DNA of 64,000 bases, taken from positions 5,026,001 through 5,090,000 of the forward strand of contig OX387609.1 in NCBI GenBank assembly GCA_947568835.1. Reading direction: 5' to 3'. The notes under the pieces were generated by a model, which was not told the DNA's origin, made no database searches, and worked only from the letters and a program-made list of their open reading frames with translations. The translations under genes and the position numbers were made by a program. The stretch comes from Protonemura montana (taxonomy: Eukaryota > Arthropoda > Insecta > Plecoptera > Nemouridae). Below, piece after piece: positions 24,546-36,289 of the stretch. The number at the start of each line of letters is the position of its first letter. Positions within the stretch are counted from its first letter, which is position 1.

Positions 24546-24665
24546 AGTTTATAGGTATTGTCAGAGGACCAGCTCGGAGCTGGTGCAAGCCCAGTGGAGA
24601 GCATAACGTAATCGAGCTAGTTTAAAACCAGCCCCGGTGCAGACCAGTCGAAAACGCCATGAAAT
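24546..24665. repeat. dispersed repeat of about 110 bp, copy 1
   Basis: It reads TTTATAGGTATTGTCAGAGG, then CAGTGGAGAGCATAACG, GCCCCGGTGCAGACCAGTCG and AAAACGCCAT. It matches 31160-31250 (CTGTGGAGAGCATGACGTCA, CCTGGTGCCGACCAGTCG), and its first part matches 36238-36268 (TTTATAGGTTTCGTCAGAGG). Confidence 0.6.
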
Positions 24666-25089
24666 TAAAAATGGACTATCTAAAAAAAAAACTCTAAAAA
24701 GTCACCAGTAAATGTAAGATGAACGTTACGACGTCTAAAAAATCTCCAAGAGTTTTTCTCGAAGCCTACTTTTCGCTTTCAAACCGCATGAAAAACCCGG
24801 TCGTTTCACAAGCATGCTTGCAATTTTATTCCTACGCGTGAGTTGATTGCGTCATGCAGTCCGCAATTAGATTTCTGAATTACCACGCCAAGGGTGTGTG
24901 CGACAAGGGTGGGTAAGGCACGATGACGCAATGGATGCCACGGCGAAATTAGCTCGCCATAAAGGCGACAATTTAAACTAGTTGATTAATGCAATGACTT
25001 TGGGGCCATGCGAAAAGTTATGGGGGGTGGAAAACGTTGCACTGATAGACGCATTTTATTTTGGGGTTAGGTTAACCATAAATCATGAA

Positions 25090-25916
25090 CGGGCTAAACT
25101 GTAGCAATGCTGGGAGGCAGTCCTTGTGCTGGTATATTCTCTCACGGGCTAGACAGTAGCAATGCAGGGGACAGTCCTTGTGCTGGTATCTTCTCGCACT
25201 GGCTAGACTGTAGCAATGCAGGGAGGCAGTCCTTGTGCTGGTATATTCTCTCACGGGCTAGACTGTAGCAATGCAGGGGACAGTCCTTGTGCTGGTATAT
25301 TCTCTCACGGGCTAGACTGTAGCAATACTGGGGATAGTCCTTGTGCTGGTATCTTCTCGCACTGGCTAGACTGTAGCAATGCAGGGAGGCAGTCCTCGTG
25401 CTGGTATCTTCTCTCACGGGCTAGACTGTAGCAATGCAGGGGACAGTCCTTGTGCTGGTATCTTCTCTCACAGGCTAGACTGTAGCAATGCAGGGAGGCA
25501 GTCCATGTGCTGGTATCTTCTCTCACAGGCTTGACTGTAGCAATGCAGGGGACAGTCCTTGTGTTGGTATCTTCTCTCACGGGCTAGACTGTAGCAATGC
25601 AGGGGAGAGTTCTTGTGCTGGTATCTTCTCTCACGGGCTAGACTGTAGCAATGCAGGGGACAGTCCTTGTGTTGGTATCTTCTCTCACGGACTAGACTGT
25701 AGCAATGCAGGGGACAGTCCTTGTGCTGGTATCTTCTCTCACGGGCTAGACTGTAGCAATGCAGGGGACAGTCCTTGTGCTGGTATCTTCTCTCACGGGC
25801 TAGACTGTAGCAATGCAGGGGACAGTCCTTGTGCTGGTATCTTCTAACACGGGCTAGACTGTAGCAATGCAGGGGGCAGTCTTTGGGCTGGTATCTTCTC
25901 TCACGGTCTTGATTTT
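25090..25916 (+). repeat. 54-bp minisatellite, about 15 units
   Basis: Units carry CAGTCCTTGTGCTGGTATC, TTCTCTCACGGGCTAGACTG and TAGCAATGCAGGGGA. The spacing is 54 bp, or 56 bp where GGAGG replaces GGGG. Since 54 is a multiple of three, frames stay open for over 100 codons (for example 25488-25847 on plus, with an 18-residue periodic peptide). I read these as by-products of the repeat, not genes. Isolated unit fragments occur at 26801-26838 and 57447-57495. Confidence 0.93.
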
Positions 25917-26374
25917 ACACCACCAAAACCTCCCAATTTTATAAATTATAAGTTGGAACGCATAGAGACGCAATTTTCTTAAAATTTAGAAAACAAGTGC
26001 GCGAATTGAAAGAAGTGAAACCGTCTCGCCATCCATCACATTAAAAAAAAAGACGGCCGTGAAATTCAACTTCTAAGCGAATCTGCTGGGAAATTAGCTA
26101 ATGAAGAAACTTCGCTGTAGACAACACGCGAACCCTGTCACTTCCCAACTTTGGTTCCTTCGTGGGAAAAAAGATGAAAAACACTTTTCTGGCTTAATCC
26201 AATCCTAACTGGGATTTTTTTTCCACCAATTTTCATATTTGTGACGTGAACAAATTGACTTTTCCATTATGTCAGCTTTTTTTATTTCGCTTCTACAGTG
26301 CCCTAGAAAAATATGCCTTTCAGTTTATTTATAAACTTGATAAAATTTCCATCAAGCAGTAAGCAAACCTACTT

Positions 26375-26640
26375 CTTCCGGTAGGAGCGCCACCGGTCCC
26401 ATTGGGTTCTCATGAGGAAAAACTGTCATTTGAAAAAAAAAAAAAAAAAACACTAAAAATCACTTTTTCTCCTCTCGACCATCTTGTTTTTGCTGCAAGG
26501 CTTTTGCCTGGCCAAATGTTTTGTTTTCGAGATATTTAAGAAACTTTTACTATTCCTTGGAATTATTTTGCAGACAGAACAATCCCGCCAATGAAATCAC
26601 AGGCGGGACTCCATTCATGAGTTGGTAGCAACTCTTAAAG
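26375..26640 (+). repeat. ACCGGT repeat family, copy 2
   Basis: It reads GGAGCGCCACCGGTCCCATT, AAAACTGTCATTTG, an A18 run, and ends CCAATGAAATCACAGGCGGG, ATTCATGAGTTGGTAGC. It matches copies at 7010-7255 and 55115-55355. Confidence 0.6.
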
Positions 26641-27154
26641 CAATAGCAATGATTGTATAATGTAGCCCAAAAAGAGACTTATAATTAAAAAATACTTAAT
26701 TATCTAGTCTTGTTTGCTTGTTATTTATGATATGACATATCTAATATTAGAAAACTGTAAAAAAAACCGATCCAAAAAATAAATCAAATTTAATGCATAC
26801 GAGGCAATCCTTGTGCTGGTATCTTCTCTCACAGCCTAGGCCATATACGGCACAGTTTTAAACGAAAATTGCTCATGCGTCACATTTTTTTGAATTAACG
26901 ACCCTAAACACGACTCTAGCGCCACCTAGCTCGCGCCTTGCCAACCAGCTGACCATGCGGCGGGCTAGCCTAGTGCCAAGGGGGCCTACCAGCTGTGAAA
27001 CGAACACAATGACTCGTCTGTCTGTCGTCTCATAGCTCTGACCTTCGGAAGCACAACGCTTCAAGAGCACACTGATCCACACAGCAGCTCTCAACTCCCT
27101 CTCAGTGAGTTCTCGCAGGATAGAAAGAAGCCAGGCCGGCCAGTACAATTAACT

Positions 27155-27545
27155 TGTGGTGTTTTACGACGCACTCTTAAGACAATGGGTCCTGCGGCAC
27201 TGGTATAATAGCGTCGGCACATGCGTGGACAGCGATGGATATTAGCCTAGACGAGAGGAAGGGAAACCCGTTGCCTATAGTTGAAGATTATCACAGATAC
27301 CTTAGATTTAACCTTCTAAAGGACCGAGTAATTCGAAAAACAGGATATCTCAATAAATCCGTGCTGTCTAGAGGTTTATTGATAAGCAAGGAGTTTTAAG
27401 TTGTACAAACTGCATCCCTTCAACCCCTCTCCCGAACAGAAACGGTCATGATGGTCACCCATTCAAAACATGACTCAACGTAGTGTTGCTTAACTTGGGT
27501 TAGGTGATCTCGCGAGAGCCGGTACGGACAAGGTACAAGGTGCTC
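27155..27545 (-). repeat. 5S rRNA-derived SINE, near full length
   Basis: The tail starts GTGGTGTTTTACGACGCACTC at 27157. Then come GGCACTGGTATAATAGCGTCGGC and the body. The head has GGTCACCCATTC and GTGTTGCTTAACTTGGG, then GATCTCGCGAGAGCCGG at 27507-27523. It lies between the 54-bp array and exon D. Confidence 0.82.
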
Positions 27546-28617
27546 AGCACAGCATCTTCTTCGAATTTGAAGTTAAGTTGTTTTGCCTCAAAAATAAAAT
27601 AAATTTAACTCAAATCTTTTCGAATTAACCGTAAATTTCATTGTTATCAGTGACAGAAATAAAAATTTCCTGACCGTGGTCGATTTGAGGGCTGTTCATG
27701 GTTAAGAAGCCTGAAGTGATACAAAAGGATTGCAAGTTCCATTGCTTCGCTGTTGCGTTGTTGACGTTGTATACTTCCGAGAAAACACTTGTAATCTTTA
27801 CTGCATTTTGATTGAGACATATTGTTTCTTTAGCTGCCATACACAGCACTAAGATCCATTATCTCGGGACGTTGTTTTGAATATAAAATCAGGAGTTGAT
27901 GATTACGATCAGAGCAATACACAACCAGACAAAAAGATGGCATAGAAAAGTGCGAATTTTTTACAACTTCTTTGTGTTTTCGATGACCCTCTAAGGATAT
28001 CACTCGGAAATAATAGGAGACACGACAGGACAACTTCACCCTCGATTGGATCGATTTAAATATGCCATTTCAAAGGTAAAACTTCGGTAAAGCTGCTAAT
28101 TAAAGGAAGCCAACTAGATACCCATCTAATTTTACATCTATTAGATGGATTTTAAAAATATCTTCAGAATGATACAAATAAATAAAAGCGCTAGTACATT
28201 TACAGTTTACACGAAGGAAAATATGTGAGCGTGGGCATCGCAGGTAAACAGATGAAGCGAGCGCAGAGGTAGATTTTAAAAATTTAAATTGCCATCAAGT
28301 GGAAAACATGGCGCGTGAATGGGGGGGCATCAAAGAGCGATGCTTCGGTGTGGGCGTGACACACACTAGACTCCAAATAAAGGCGAGTGAGATCGAGAGG
28401 ATTTCGTATGCTAATAGAAAAACCGTGAGCTCCTCGTAAAATAACAACTATGGAAAAATTTCTGAATAATAAGGATGTAGGTACAGTATTTTCATGGTAA
28501 AGAACCACGAACGAAAATGGCCGACGCGTAGCTTTCTAACAACATTCGCACGTAAGAACAGAAGGATTGTGCGTCGGCCATTTTAAGTGGCGGTTCTACT
28601 CCTGAAACTGCTGTAGG

Positions 28618-28945
28618 TATACCCGTGGTAACATAAGATAGCAGAATTTAGAAGTTGTCAGGTGATCTCAGCATCTCCATGGCTACCAAACGTTGAGTCT
28701 ACCATTGAATCTCCTATGCTAGGCCATGATATACCCGTGGTAACATAAGATAGCAGAATTGAGAAGCTCTGTCAGGCGATCTCAGCATCTCCATGGCTAC
28801 CAAACGTTGAATCTACCATTGAACCTCCTATGCTAGGCCATGATATACCCGTGGTAACATAAGATAGCAGAATTGAGAAGCTCTGTCAGGCGATCTCAGC
28901 ATCTCCATGGCTACCAAACGTTGAATCTACCATTAAACCTCACAT
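28618..28945 (+). repeat. 114-bp tandem repeat array, locus 3 (about 3 units)
   Basis: It has the same monomer and orientation as locus 2. It is preceded by a 13-bp perfect inverted repeat AAAATGGCCGACG (28514-28526) / CGTCGGCCATTTT (28572-28584). A similar AAAATGGCCGAC word borders locus 1 at about 10237. Confidence 0.9.
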
Positions 28946-29407
28946 TTTTGTTTTTTTGTTTGTTTTCAAAGTTTTTAACGAAAATTACCTTCTGAGAAAA
29001 AACTGAATTTGAAGCCTTCTGCGTCGCCAACATACCAAAACAAACACAAAAAAACTATCAAGAATATGAGATTCAACAGTAAATTCAACGTTCGGTAATG
29101 TTAATTTGTAGCTTTGTCAACAATAAGACCGTAAACTCTAAAGAATAACTGACCGCATATAATTGTGCTGAGAATCTGAAAGAATAATACACGCCAAAGC
29201 AGCGAGTAATAAAAATTGGTACCGTGCCACAAGTGTGTACTGACCACTGTCTATGATGGCTACTGGGTACTGTCTATTGAGTACTGCCTAGCACATAGGT
29301 TAGGTTAGGGATCGGTGCAGATCCCTGGAAAGACCGGACGAGGGGTCCAAAGGGAAAGAAGTTTGTGAACTTATTGTCTAGCCCCACGAACACTCTTGAG
29401 TACTAAC

Positions 29408-29525
29408 CGGCAGTGCTCCATGTGCTATTCTGCCACATCTGATGGTCGTTGAGGTGCAGCATTCCTTTAGGTTCGTCCTTCTGGCCTTCGTCGACGCCCC
29501 ACAGCTTTTTCGCGGAGGGTGCGAT
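29408..29525 (-). CDS. pum: Pumilio exon D, residues 112-150 plus first base of codon 151
   Basis: The exon is 118 nt between acceptor TTTGTTGCAG (CAG at 29526-29528) and donor GTTAGT (29402-29407). It starts in phase 0, so it joins directly to exon C, and ends after one base of a codon. It encodes IAPSAKKLWG (112-121) through WQNSTWSTA (142-150). This matches the conserved tryptophan-bearing block of Pumilio proteins: TAKKLWE..W.DHTWST in flies and GKKFWE..DQWRDSAWGTS in vertebrates. The fit is closer to the insect form. This block lies in the N-terminal regulatory region. Third positions become strongly G/C here, unlike exons A-C. The donor GTTAGT is non-consensus at +3 but usable. Confidence 0.92.
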
Positions 29526-30430
29526 CTGCAACAAAAAACGAACGTCACACTTTAAAAAAAAATTAAAACTTGGGTGCAGCGACACGAGATTGTCCGCCGG
29601 CATTGCTGAAAACTCATTAGTGCTATTTTAGCTATACGATTTCAGAGCAGGGATTTCAAAACGCCTGTTAAAATCAGCAAAATAATTGACAACATAGTAA
29701 TAATTGTTAAAAAAAAAAAATGCTTAAAAAAGCTTGAAAAAAAATAGCATCTTGACACGAAAAAAGGATTCGAGCAAAGGGCAAATGGCGGACATCAGCG
29801 AAACGTTTTGTGGCGGTTTTTGAATTGACAATTGGCGCACAGGTCACCCCAAAACGACCGGTGGTGCCTCTGTCGGTAAAGTTCTCTCGCTAAACGGAGT
29901 GCATAAAGACAGGAAACCTGGGATAGCGTCTCTGCCCTTAGGGCTCGACTGCATCCTTACACACTGACAAACTACAAGTCCACAGAAAGCTATGTTTAGC
30001 ATGGTGAGTTAAAAATGTAAAATACTTTGTCTTAAAGTAGTTTCAAGAATATAAATAAACGTGAATGAAAACGAAATCTGTGGGCAAGGCAGCCGAGTCA
30101 TGTCGATCATCAACGTGATCCACATTTCGACTAAGGTTAAGTGCCTACAGTAGGTTTCTATTCAGGTGGCAGCCGAGCACCGCACACCTGACGGCCGGTG
30201 TATTTTAGACTGGAAAACAAAGCTCGCTCGTGTAGACACTCGAGTCGAATTCGAAGCGGATTTCCGAAACGATCGCGTCGAGCGGAAGGTAGCCCAGTTG
30301 TAAACTTTGACAGGAATACCGCACACACAACAGGCAACATCCCCGCTGGGAAGAAAATGTGAAGCTCTGAACAGACTAACACAAACAACTGGTATGTGAA
30401 GACATGTTGCGAAATAAGTACAGCATTTTA

Positions 30431-31039
30431 GTACTGGGCCTGAAACTTTGCCCCAGTGCAACTTTTACGTGTTCGACTGGGCATGTGACTCTGTCCCAGT
30501 GCAACTTGCACGTGTTCGACTGGGAATGTGACTCTGTCTCAATGCAACTTTCACGTGTTCGACTGGGCATGTGACTCTGCCCCAGTGCAACTTGCACGTG
30601 TTCGACTGGGCATGTGACTCTGCCCCAGTGCAACTTTCACGTGTTCGACTGGGCATGTAACTCTGTCCCAGTGCAACTTGCACGTGTTTGACTGGACATG
30701 TGACTCTGTCCCAGTGCAACTTTCATGTGTTCGACTGGGCATGTGACTCTGCCCCAGTGCAACTTGCACGTGTTCGACTGGGCATGTGACTCTGCCCCAG
30801 TGCAACTTTCACGTGTTCGACTGGGCATGTAACTCTGTCCCAGTGCAACTTGCACGTGTTCGACTGGGCATGTGACTCTGCTCCAGTGCAACTTGCACGT
30901 GTTCGACTGGGCATGTAACTCTGTCCCAGTGCAACTTGCACGTGTTCGACTGGGCATGTGACTCTGCTCCAGTGCAACTTGCACGTGTTTGACTGGGCAT
31001 GTGACTCTGTCCCAGTGCAACTTGCACGTGTTCGACTGG
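30431..31039. repeat. 43-bp minisatellite, 14 units, with CACGTG in 12
   Basis: The unit is CCCAGTGCAACTTGCACG, TGTTCGACTGGGCATGTG, ACTCTGC. Fourteen units run from 30451, with a degraded half unit before them. Twelve keep the E-box CACGTG. Variants (TTGCACG against TTTCACG, GTGACT against GTAACT) repeat every four units in the first two-thirds, giving a 172-bp higher-order period. Open frames across it exist only because the repeat lacks stops. Confidence 0.93.
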
Positions 31040-31159
31040 CAGAGTTGCTCGCTCTCGGGTCACTCCTGGTGCACTTTTCTTGCACCGAGAAGTTCGACAG
31101 TGCAATTGGAAAACAAATTAATGCAACGAAAGCATAGAGATTCCGTGTTCGGGTGGGAA

Positions 31160-31250
31160 CGCTTGGCGAGTTGATGCAAACCCTGTGGAGAGCATGACGT
31201 CATCGAGCAAGTTTCAAACCCGCCCTGGTGCCGACCAGTCGAAAACACCA
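31160..31250. repeat. dispersed repeat of about 110 bp, copy 2
   Basis: It matches the second half of the copy at 24546-24665. It includes a TGACGTCA word and lies just right of the 43-bp array. Confidence 0.55.
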
Positions 31251-33796
31251 TAAGTCAGGCTCCAATGCATAAATATACATATATATATATATATAATATA
31301 CAATGCATAATATAAAATAAATATACAATGCAAATACATAAGAAACGCCACAAGAAACCTAGTGGACTAACAATAAAACCAATGGAGATCGTACATATCA
31401 CTCGTCTAATTCAATTGCGCGCTCGACATACATGTAGGGTGCTGTCTCGTTTGCTCTTGAGTCAATTCCCTCCCATATCCGTCGTCGGCAAGAGTGACTC
31501 ACGTCGATTTCGGTCGCACAGAGCAAGATGGTAGTGTGGGTGTCTCTCAACATTCGGTCGACACCTCCGACCGACCTTGCTACCAAGGTGGAAGACGCTT
31601 TCCAAATGAGTTCTCAATCGTTTCTCTTTACACCACCGAGACGAATGCACTTGCTGATAGAACCCTGAGTTTTGAAATCGGTATCATCTAATCGGATCAT
31701 GTAACGATTTTTGTCGATTGAATCCAAGTGGATGGTTGGAGCTGTTGACAACCTTCTAGCAACATTCGCTAGTAAAAGCACTTTTTGTAGGCGGTCCCGG
31801 TTACTAGAACTACTTTATGTGGAAAACAGAAGCAAAACCAAAAAATCGATCTATTTTCTTCTTCCATTTCGTTTTTCTATTTCTTTCTGAAGGTGCTAGA
31901 CCCAGCAAAAAATGAACATGCTGTGCAAGTTTTGCCAAAATCTAGCCTCCTAGTTGAAGTGTTTGTTGAAACTATTGTCATGGCGACTTCCCATCTTATG
32001 CAGTGAAATTCAGATGTTTTTGTGAGTCAGAGGTCCAACTTATAGTTTAACGTTTTTGTTGAAAAAAAAAAAAATGGCAAATTCTTTAACGTTCTATAAA
32101 ATAGTTTCAGCATTGTTACAGACTGTTCGTCAAATAAATTCAAACGGTACCAAGATAAAATCGCAGGAAGAAGAAAAACTGATGAAAATCGCGCTGTTTT
32201 ATCGTTTCTCAACAATAATAAAAGCAAGCCATAACTACATATCTTGGTTTGTAATTGAGCTACAAACGGAATTTCGAGATATCTCGACATATAATAAACA
32301 CAAGAAATGAAATAGAGCCCGTGCCCGAACAAAAATCAGGTTAAAGTTAGGTACTGACTGCAGCAAAATTGAACGCTAACAAGATCCGGACACCCCTTGG
32401 AAGAATAAGATCCCACCAAAGAATCAACAACGATAAACACCTTTTTTGCACGCGAAAGAAACGATAAACCGTCACGGTCGTCGCCTTCCTACCTACTCCT
32501 CATAGCGCACTCTACCATTTCATTGCATTAATCGTTGATCTCCCAGTTAGTAACTTTTTTCTATAAACACAAGGACCGGCGAGCAGTCAGCCGATTTACT
32601 CCAACGCATTTCAGTAGTGCTAGGTCTTGAGTTCGATCTCTGGTGCGGTCGGGCTGGTCCAGTTTGCCGTGGCACCGATCAGGGAAATGTCAGCGTACGA
32701 AACTCTTCAATCTAGCCGGACCAGTCAACCTCTTGAAGTCATGTGGACAGTCGCTCAAATACGATATACCCGAGAAGTGACATGTTTTGGAAGGCGATAG
32801 TAACTTTTGTTGTAAAATTTAACATCTTAGGTGGAACAAATCTAAGAGGATGCTCCCTGTCTTGTATTCTGTGGTCAATGCAATCTGTTGAGTTGCTCTT
32901 AGGTGGCATTCTTTTGTGAATTTATTTTATGCACACAAATGCTTCCAGTTCAAAGGTCCCCCCATATGAAAGTGGGGTCATCAGTGTTTTCGTTAGGTTT
33001 TCAAGTTCGGTCAGCTAATGGAACGTACCACGCAATGGCGCTTGCGGCCGTCCAAACATATATACAAATAAATAATTGCGTCTCTAAAGTCAAAATGTCG
33101 ATAGATGCAAATCAATCGTTCATGAATAAAATTATTTGAGCGTAAACCTATCTCAAATTCAAGCAATATGCGATAAATAACAAAATAAAATCGTCAATTC
33201 TCAAAAAGACACCGACTCAACCCATATTATTATTTGTGGTCAGTTAAAAATCAGCACTGGAACCAACTGAACCTGTCATTCCATTGCATTTTGCTACACA
33301 TATCTCATCCACATATGAACCAAAATACATACTCCCCAATAAATAGGGCTCGCGAGAACTAAAAATGCTCACAACCAAAAATAACCACCACAAACACTTC
33401 GCCACACGCCATCGAGCGAAAAACCAATTCACACGTTCGATCTCCAAAACTGCTCACACTCGTTACACTGGCAATCCATTACGTCAATCAAAACGAGCGG
33501 ACATTAATCAATTCTAGCCCCCCCATCAATTTCCGGGCCGAGCTGAGAAATGACCAGAGATCAATACAGACAATAACAGGCGAGAAAGGGCGTGCAGAGA
33601 TCGGCGTTATCTCTCGGCGAATTGTCAACTATCACGGTGACATTGATGAATTCTTTTTAGGTGTGACATTGCCCACGTCTCCACTTCGGGAGGCATCGAA
33701 CTCACCATAGGTTTGGAAAGCCTTGTCGCTTTGTGCTACCCAGATCATTCGTCAAGTGTGTTTACTGTGGTCAATTAGATTTGGCCCGGTTAGAAT

Positions 33797-34210
33797 CGAT
33801 GGCTTTTGTAAGATGATAGAAGTTAAGTAACACCGATCTGGGAAATGTATTGGAATTGTTGACCATTACACTCACACGCAGTTCTGTTTCTGGTGAGAGG
33901 TTGGAGGGATAGAAGTTATTGTACAACAGGTTCATTCGCCTTGTAAATCAACCGTTCGACAGCATGGCTTTGTGGAGGAATCCTGTTGTTCTCATTGTAC
34001 CGTCCTTCGGAAGAGAGTATAAGCCTGTGGTGCCTGTTGTGCACTCCGACAGTAGTAGGCTATATGTCGGCACCGGTTTTCCACTCCTCCCTTCAAGACC
34101 AAATACGGTTTATTATCATTCTCATCAACACATTCGCCCATTAATTCACCGACGCCATAAGACCAATGCCACATGGCTCATTGTCCAAACAGTGCGTCGT
34201 CAAACACAAA
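33797..34210 (+). repeat. 5S rRNA-derived SINE, plus orientation, about 410 bp
   Basis: The head at 33805-33880 reads GATGATAGAAGTTAAGTAACAC and TATTGGAATTGTTGACC, a degraded 5S match. The body has GAGAGGTTGGAGGGATAGAAG, CGACAGCATGGCTTTG and CGTCCTTCGGAAGAGAG. The 3' end is CAAACAGTGCGTCGTCAAACAC at 34188-34209. It shows the whole element from head to tail in the forward direction. Confidence 0.8.
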
Positions 34211-35259
34211 AATCCAACCACTTCACTGTTCGCCATGACTAGTTGGTTCATCGTTCCGAAATCAAGTGTTGCCAACAATATGAATCAATACTTAAGGTCC
34301 CACATCAATACAATCAATATATTGTTTTGTATAAAAACACGAAGCTCGCAGACCAAGCCAATTCTGAAAGTACCGAAGGAGTGGTGAAAAAATCTGCGCA
34401 TCTCCCATTTTTGCAGGTCACAGAATTTGTCTTTGTTCCAACAAAAGAGGCAATTAGAGACTCGTCTCTACGATTATAACAATTGCCTGACGACGACAAA
34501 ACGGCAAAGTGACTGAACTGAATTCACAAACGCATTTGAAAATCGATTGAAAAAAAAACGCTGCACTTTTTAATTGTCATACAGACAACACCTATTTCTC
34601 GAGTTCCCGTAACTGACCAGGTATTCTATCGGACGTTTTTGACATAACATTTAAACAGAACATACTTGAACAAAGGAAATGCTTGATTAGTTTATCAGTC
34701 AACGAAATAATTATCAACTGCTATGAAATTAACATGAACGAGTCATAAAGTAGTAAGCAGTGAAAGGGTACCAGCACGTTTGCACCCTTAAAACGGATTG
34801 CTGATCTGGGTGCCCACAACCTAATCAACGCGTTTTCATTTCGAACATGTAAGAAACCAAAGCTTCTGAGTAGAAAGACCTTCGTTGAGTAAATCCCCGA
34901 CCGGAGTCCTCCATTTACCCACCCAACATCCAGCGATTACCATACCCGACCAACAACGAATGCGTTCTAAACTTAACCGCAGAGTGCGTGTCTCCTTCTC
35001 TCACTATCTCTCTCCCTCCCTCTTAAGAAACTCACAGAGCTGCTTGCAGAGTAAAACTAAAAGACGTCGTCGACGTCTCAAACAAGCCACATCCTTGAGA
35101 ACTCTGTTTTGAAACAAACTCGGGTAGCCACTTCGGTATCATCCCAAGCAGAACCTTTCTGTGTACGCTTGGTATACTGCGTTTCGTCTTGAGAGTGACA
35201 ACGGTTTGGCATGGAGCAAAATATATGAGCCACACAAGGCACAAAAAGAAGAGAGCTTT

Positions 35260-35412
35260 TTTTATTCTTATCAACACTATTATCGTCTCAAAAATTGATG
35301 CCCAAACGGGGACTCGAACCCCAATCTCCACCTATCCCGGGTGTTGCTCTGAACCATTGAGCTATTTGGACACTGGCTTTTTGAGACGATTTTAGTGTTG
35401 ATAATAATAAAA
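35260..35412 (-). mobile_element. tRNA-like core inside terminal inverted repeats, copy 1
   Basis: Two arms of about 35 bp (35260-35294 and 35378-35412) are near-perfect inverted repeats. Between them the minus strand holds a 73-nt tRNA-like sequence (35299-35371) with full cloverleaf pairing: acceptor GTCCAAA/TTTGGGC with one G-T pair, D stem GCTC/GAGC, anticodon stem CACC/GGTG, T stem TGGGG/CCCCG and loop TTCGAGT. Boxes A (TAGCTCAATGGTT) and B (GGTTCGAGTCC) are intact. Position 33 is G instead of the invariant U, so a working tRNA is unlikely. A second copy at 49448-49595 has the same arms and core, so this is a repeat family rather than a lone tRNA gene. Confidence 0.75.
35299..35371 (-). 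tRNA. tRNA-like sequence (probable pseudo-tRNA in mobile element)
   Basis: It folds as a cloverleaf with 7, 4, 5 and 5 bp stems, the outermost pair of the anticodon stem being mismatched (A/G). The anticodon loop reads CGGGATA; the formal anticodon would be GGA (Ser), but the base before it is G, not U, and there is no long variable arm as Ser tRNAs have. It is best read as the pol III promoter core of the enclosing element. Confidence 0.5.
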
Positions 35413-36289
35413 TACCCCGCGCATTGCAAGCGTTTGTAATTTAAATAATATTTCATCCTAGAAGAGAGCTTTGATCGGCAGAGTTAAAACTTTGTTAAAT
35501 CAGAGCGTTAAATAGTACATAGCAGAACAGATTTTTAGCATTTTTTAATTGTTCTTGCCCCATATCCCCCTACGTTCTAGACTGGTACGGGAAAAAGTTC
35601 CAAAGTGATCCGATCTAACACAAACGAACACAACGCGGTGGCCGTGGTTAAGCGCAAAATTACCAACGAACTATAAAGGAGCAGGATCGAGCAAAGAAGT
35701 AGGTAATACCATACAAAGCTATGATATTTGGGGACGGAAAAAGATGCATAAAATCAATTCGCTATAAATAAACGAAAGCCAATGGAACTGTTTCAACATG
35801 TTACCCCTTAGCATTCCCAAAATCTACCCATGCTCTCCCAATCGTTTACTACTTGACATGCTCTCTTCAAATGTGTAAAAACAACAAATTCCTTTAGCTC
35901 CATCAGCCTATGGGGTATCTCAACTTTTGCCAAACAGCCTCAACAGAACCATGGCCTTCTCAAGACGTAACACGACGTATAAGACTCAAGTGTACAAACG
36001 CACAGTTTGGTTTGCCGCCAAACTCCCTCGTCGGATACCGCAATGCAGTTCGAATCCCGCTCAGTGCTAATTCGCGACAGGCCGACCAGTTTGTTTATGT
36101 TAGCTGCGTAGAACGGGTGGGATGGGTTTGGTAATAGGGAAGTAAAGTTGGACGGGGTTCTGGACCAGGCCTTTGTACTGTACAGTAAACAAGTGATTAG
36201 TCCCTAAATTTGTATGAGCAGCCCGCGGCCATCAAGTTTATAGGTTTCGTCAGAGGACCAGCGCTAGTGTTACTCGTTTTCCGAAAAAT

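Larger units (their letters stand above)
19491..29407 (-). other. pum: 9.9 kb intron between exons D and E
   Basis: It contains two short arrays of the 114-bp monomer (22.0-22.35 and 28.62-28.95 kb), the 54-bp minisatellite (25.09-25.92 kb), one head-only and one long 5S-SINE copy, CpG-rich patches at 22.85-23.04 and 24.13-24.36 kb and a copy of the ACCGGT repeat. The stretch 23.05-24.12 kb and 27.55-28.50 kb show nothing I can assign. Confidence 0.8.

Noticed and set aside
25090..25916. Protein-coding gene with 18-residue repeats
   Set aside because: The open frames exist in several phases and on both strands because the 54-bp unit has no stop. There is no start context or splice structure, and it lies in an intron.
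25090..31039. CRISPR array
   Set aside because: The repeats are contiguous without unique spacers, and the DNA is eukaryotic.
30376..31105. Repetitive protein on the minus strand of the 43-bp array
   Set aside because: Since 43 is not a multiple of three, all frames read through the same units. This is a stop-free minisatellite.
35299..35371. Functional tRNA gene
   Set aside because: The cloverleaf is good but base 33 is G, the formal Ser anticodon comes without a long variable arm, and the sequence is the core of a repeated element.
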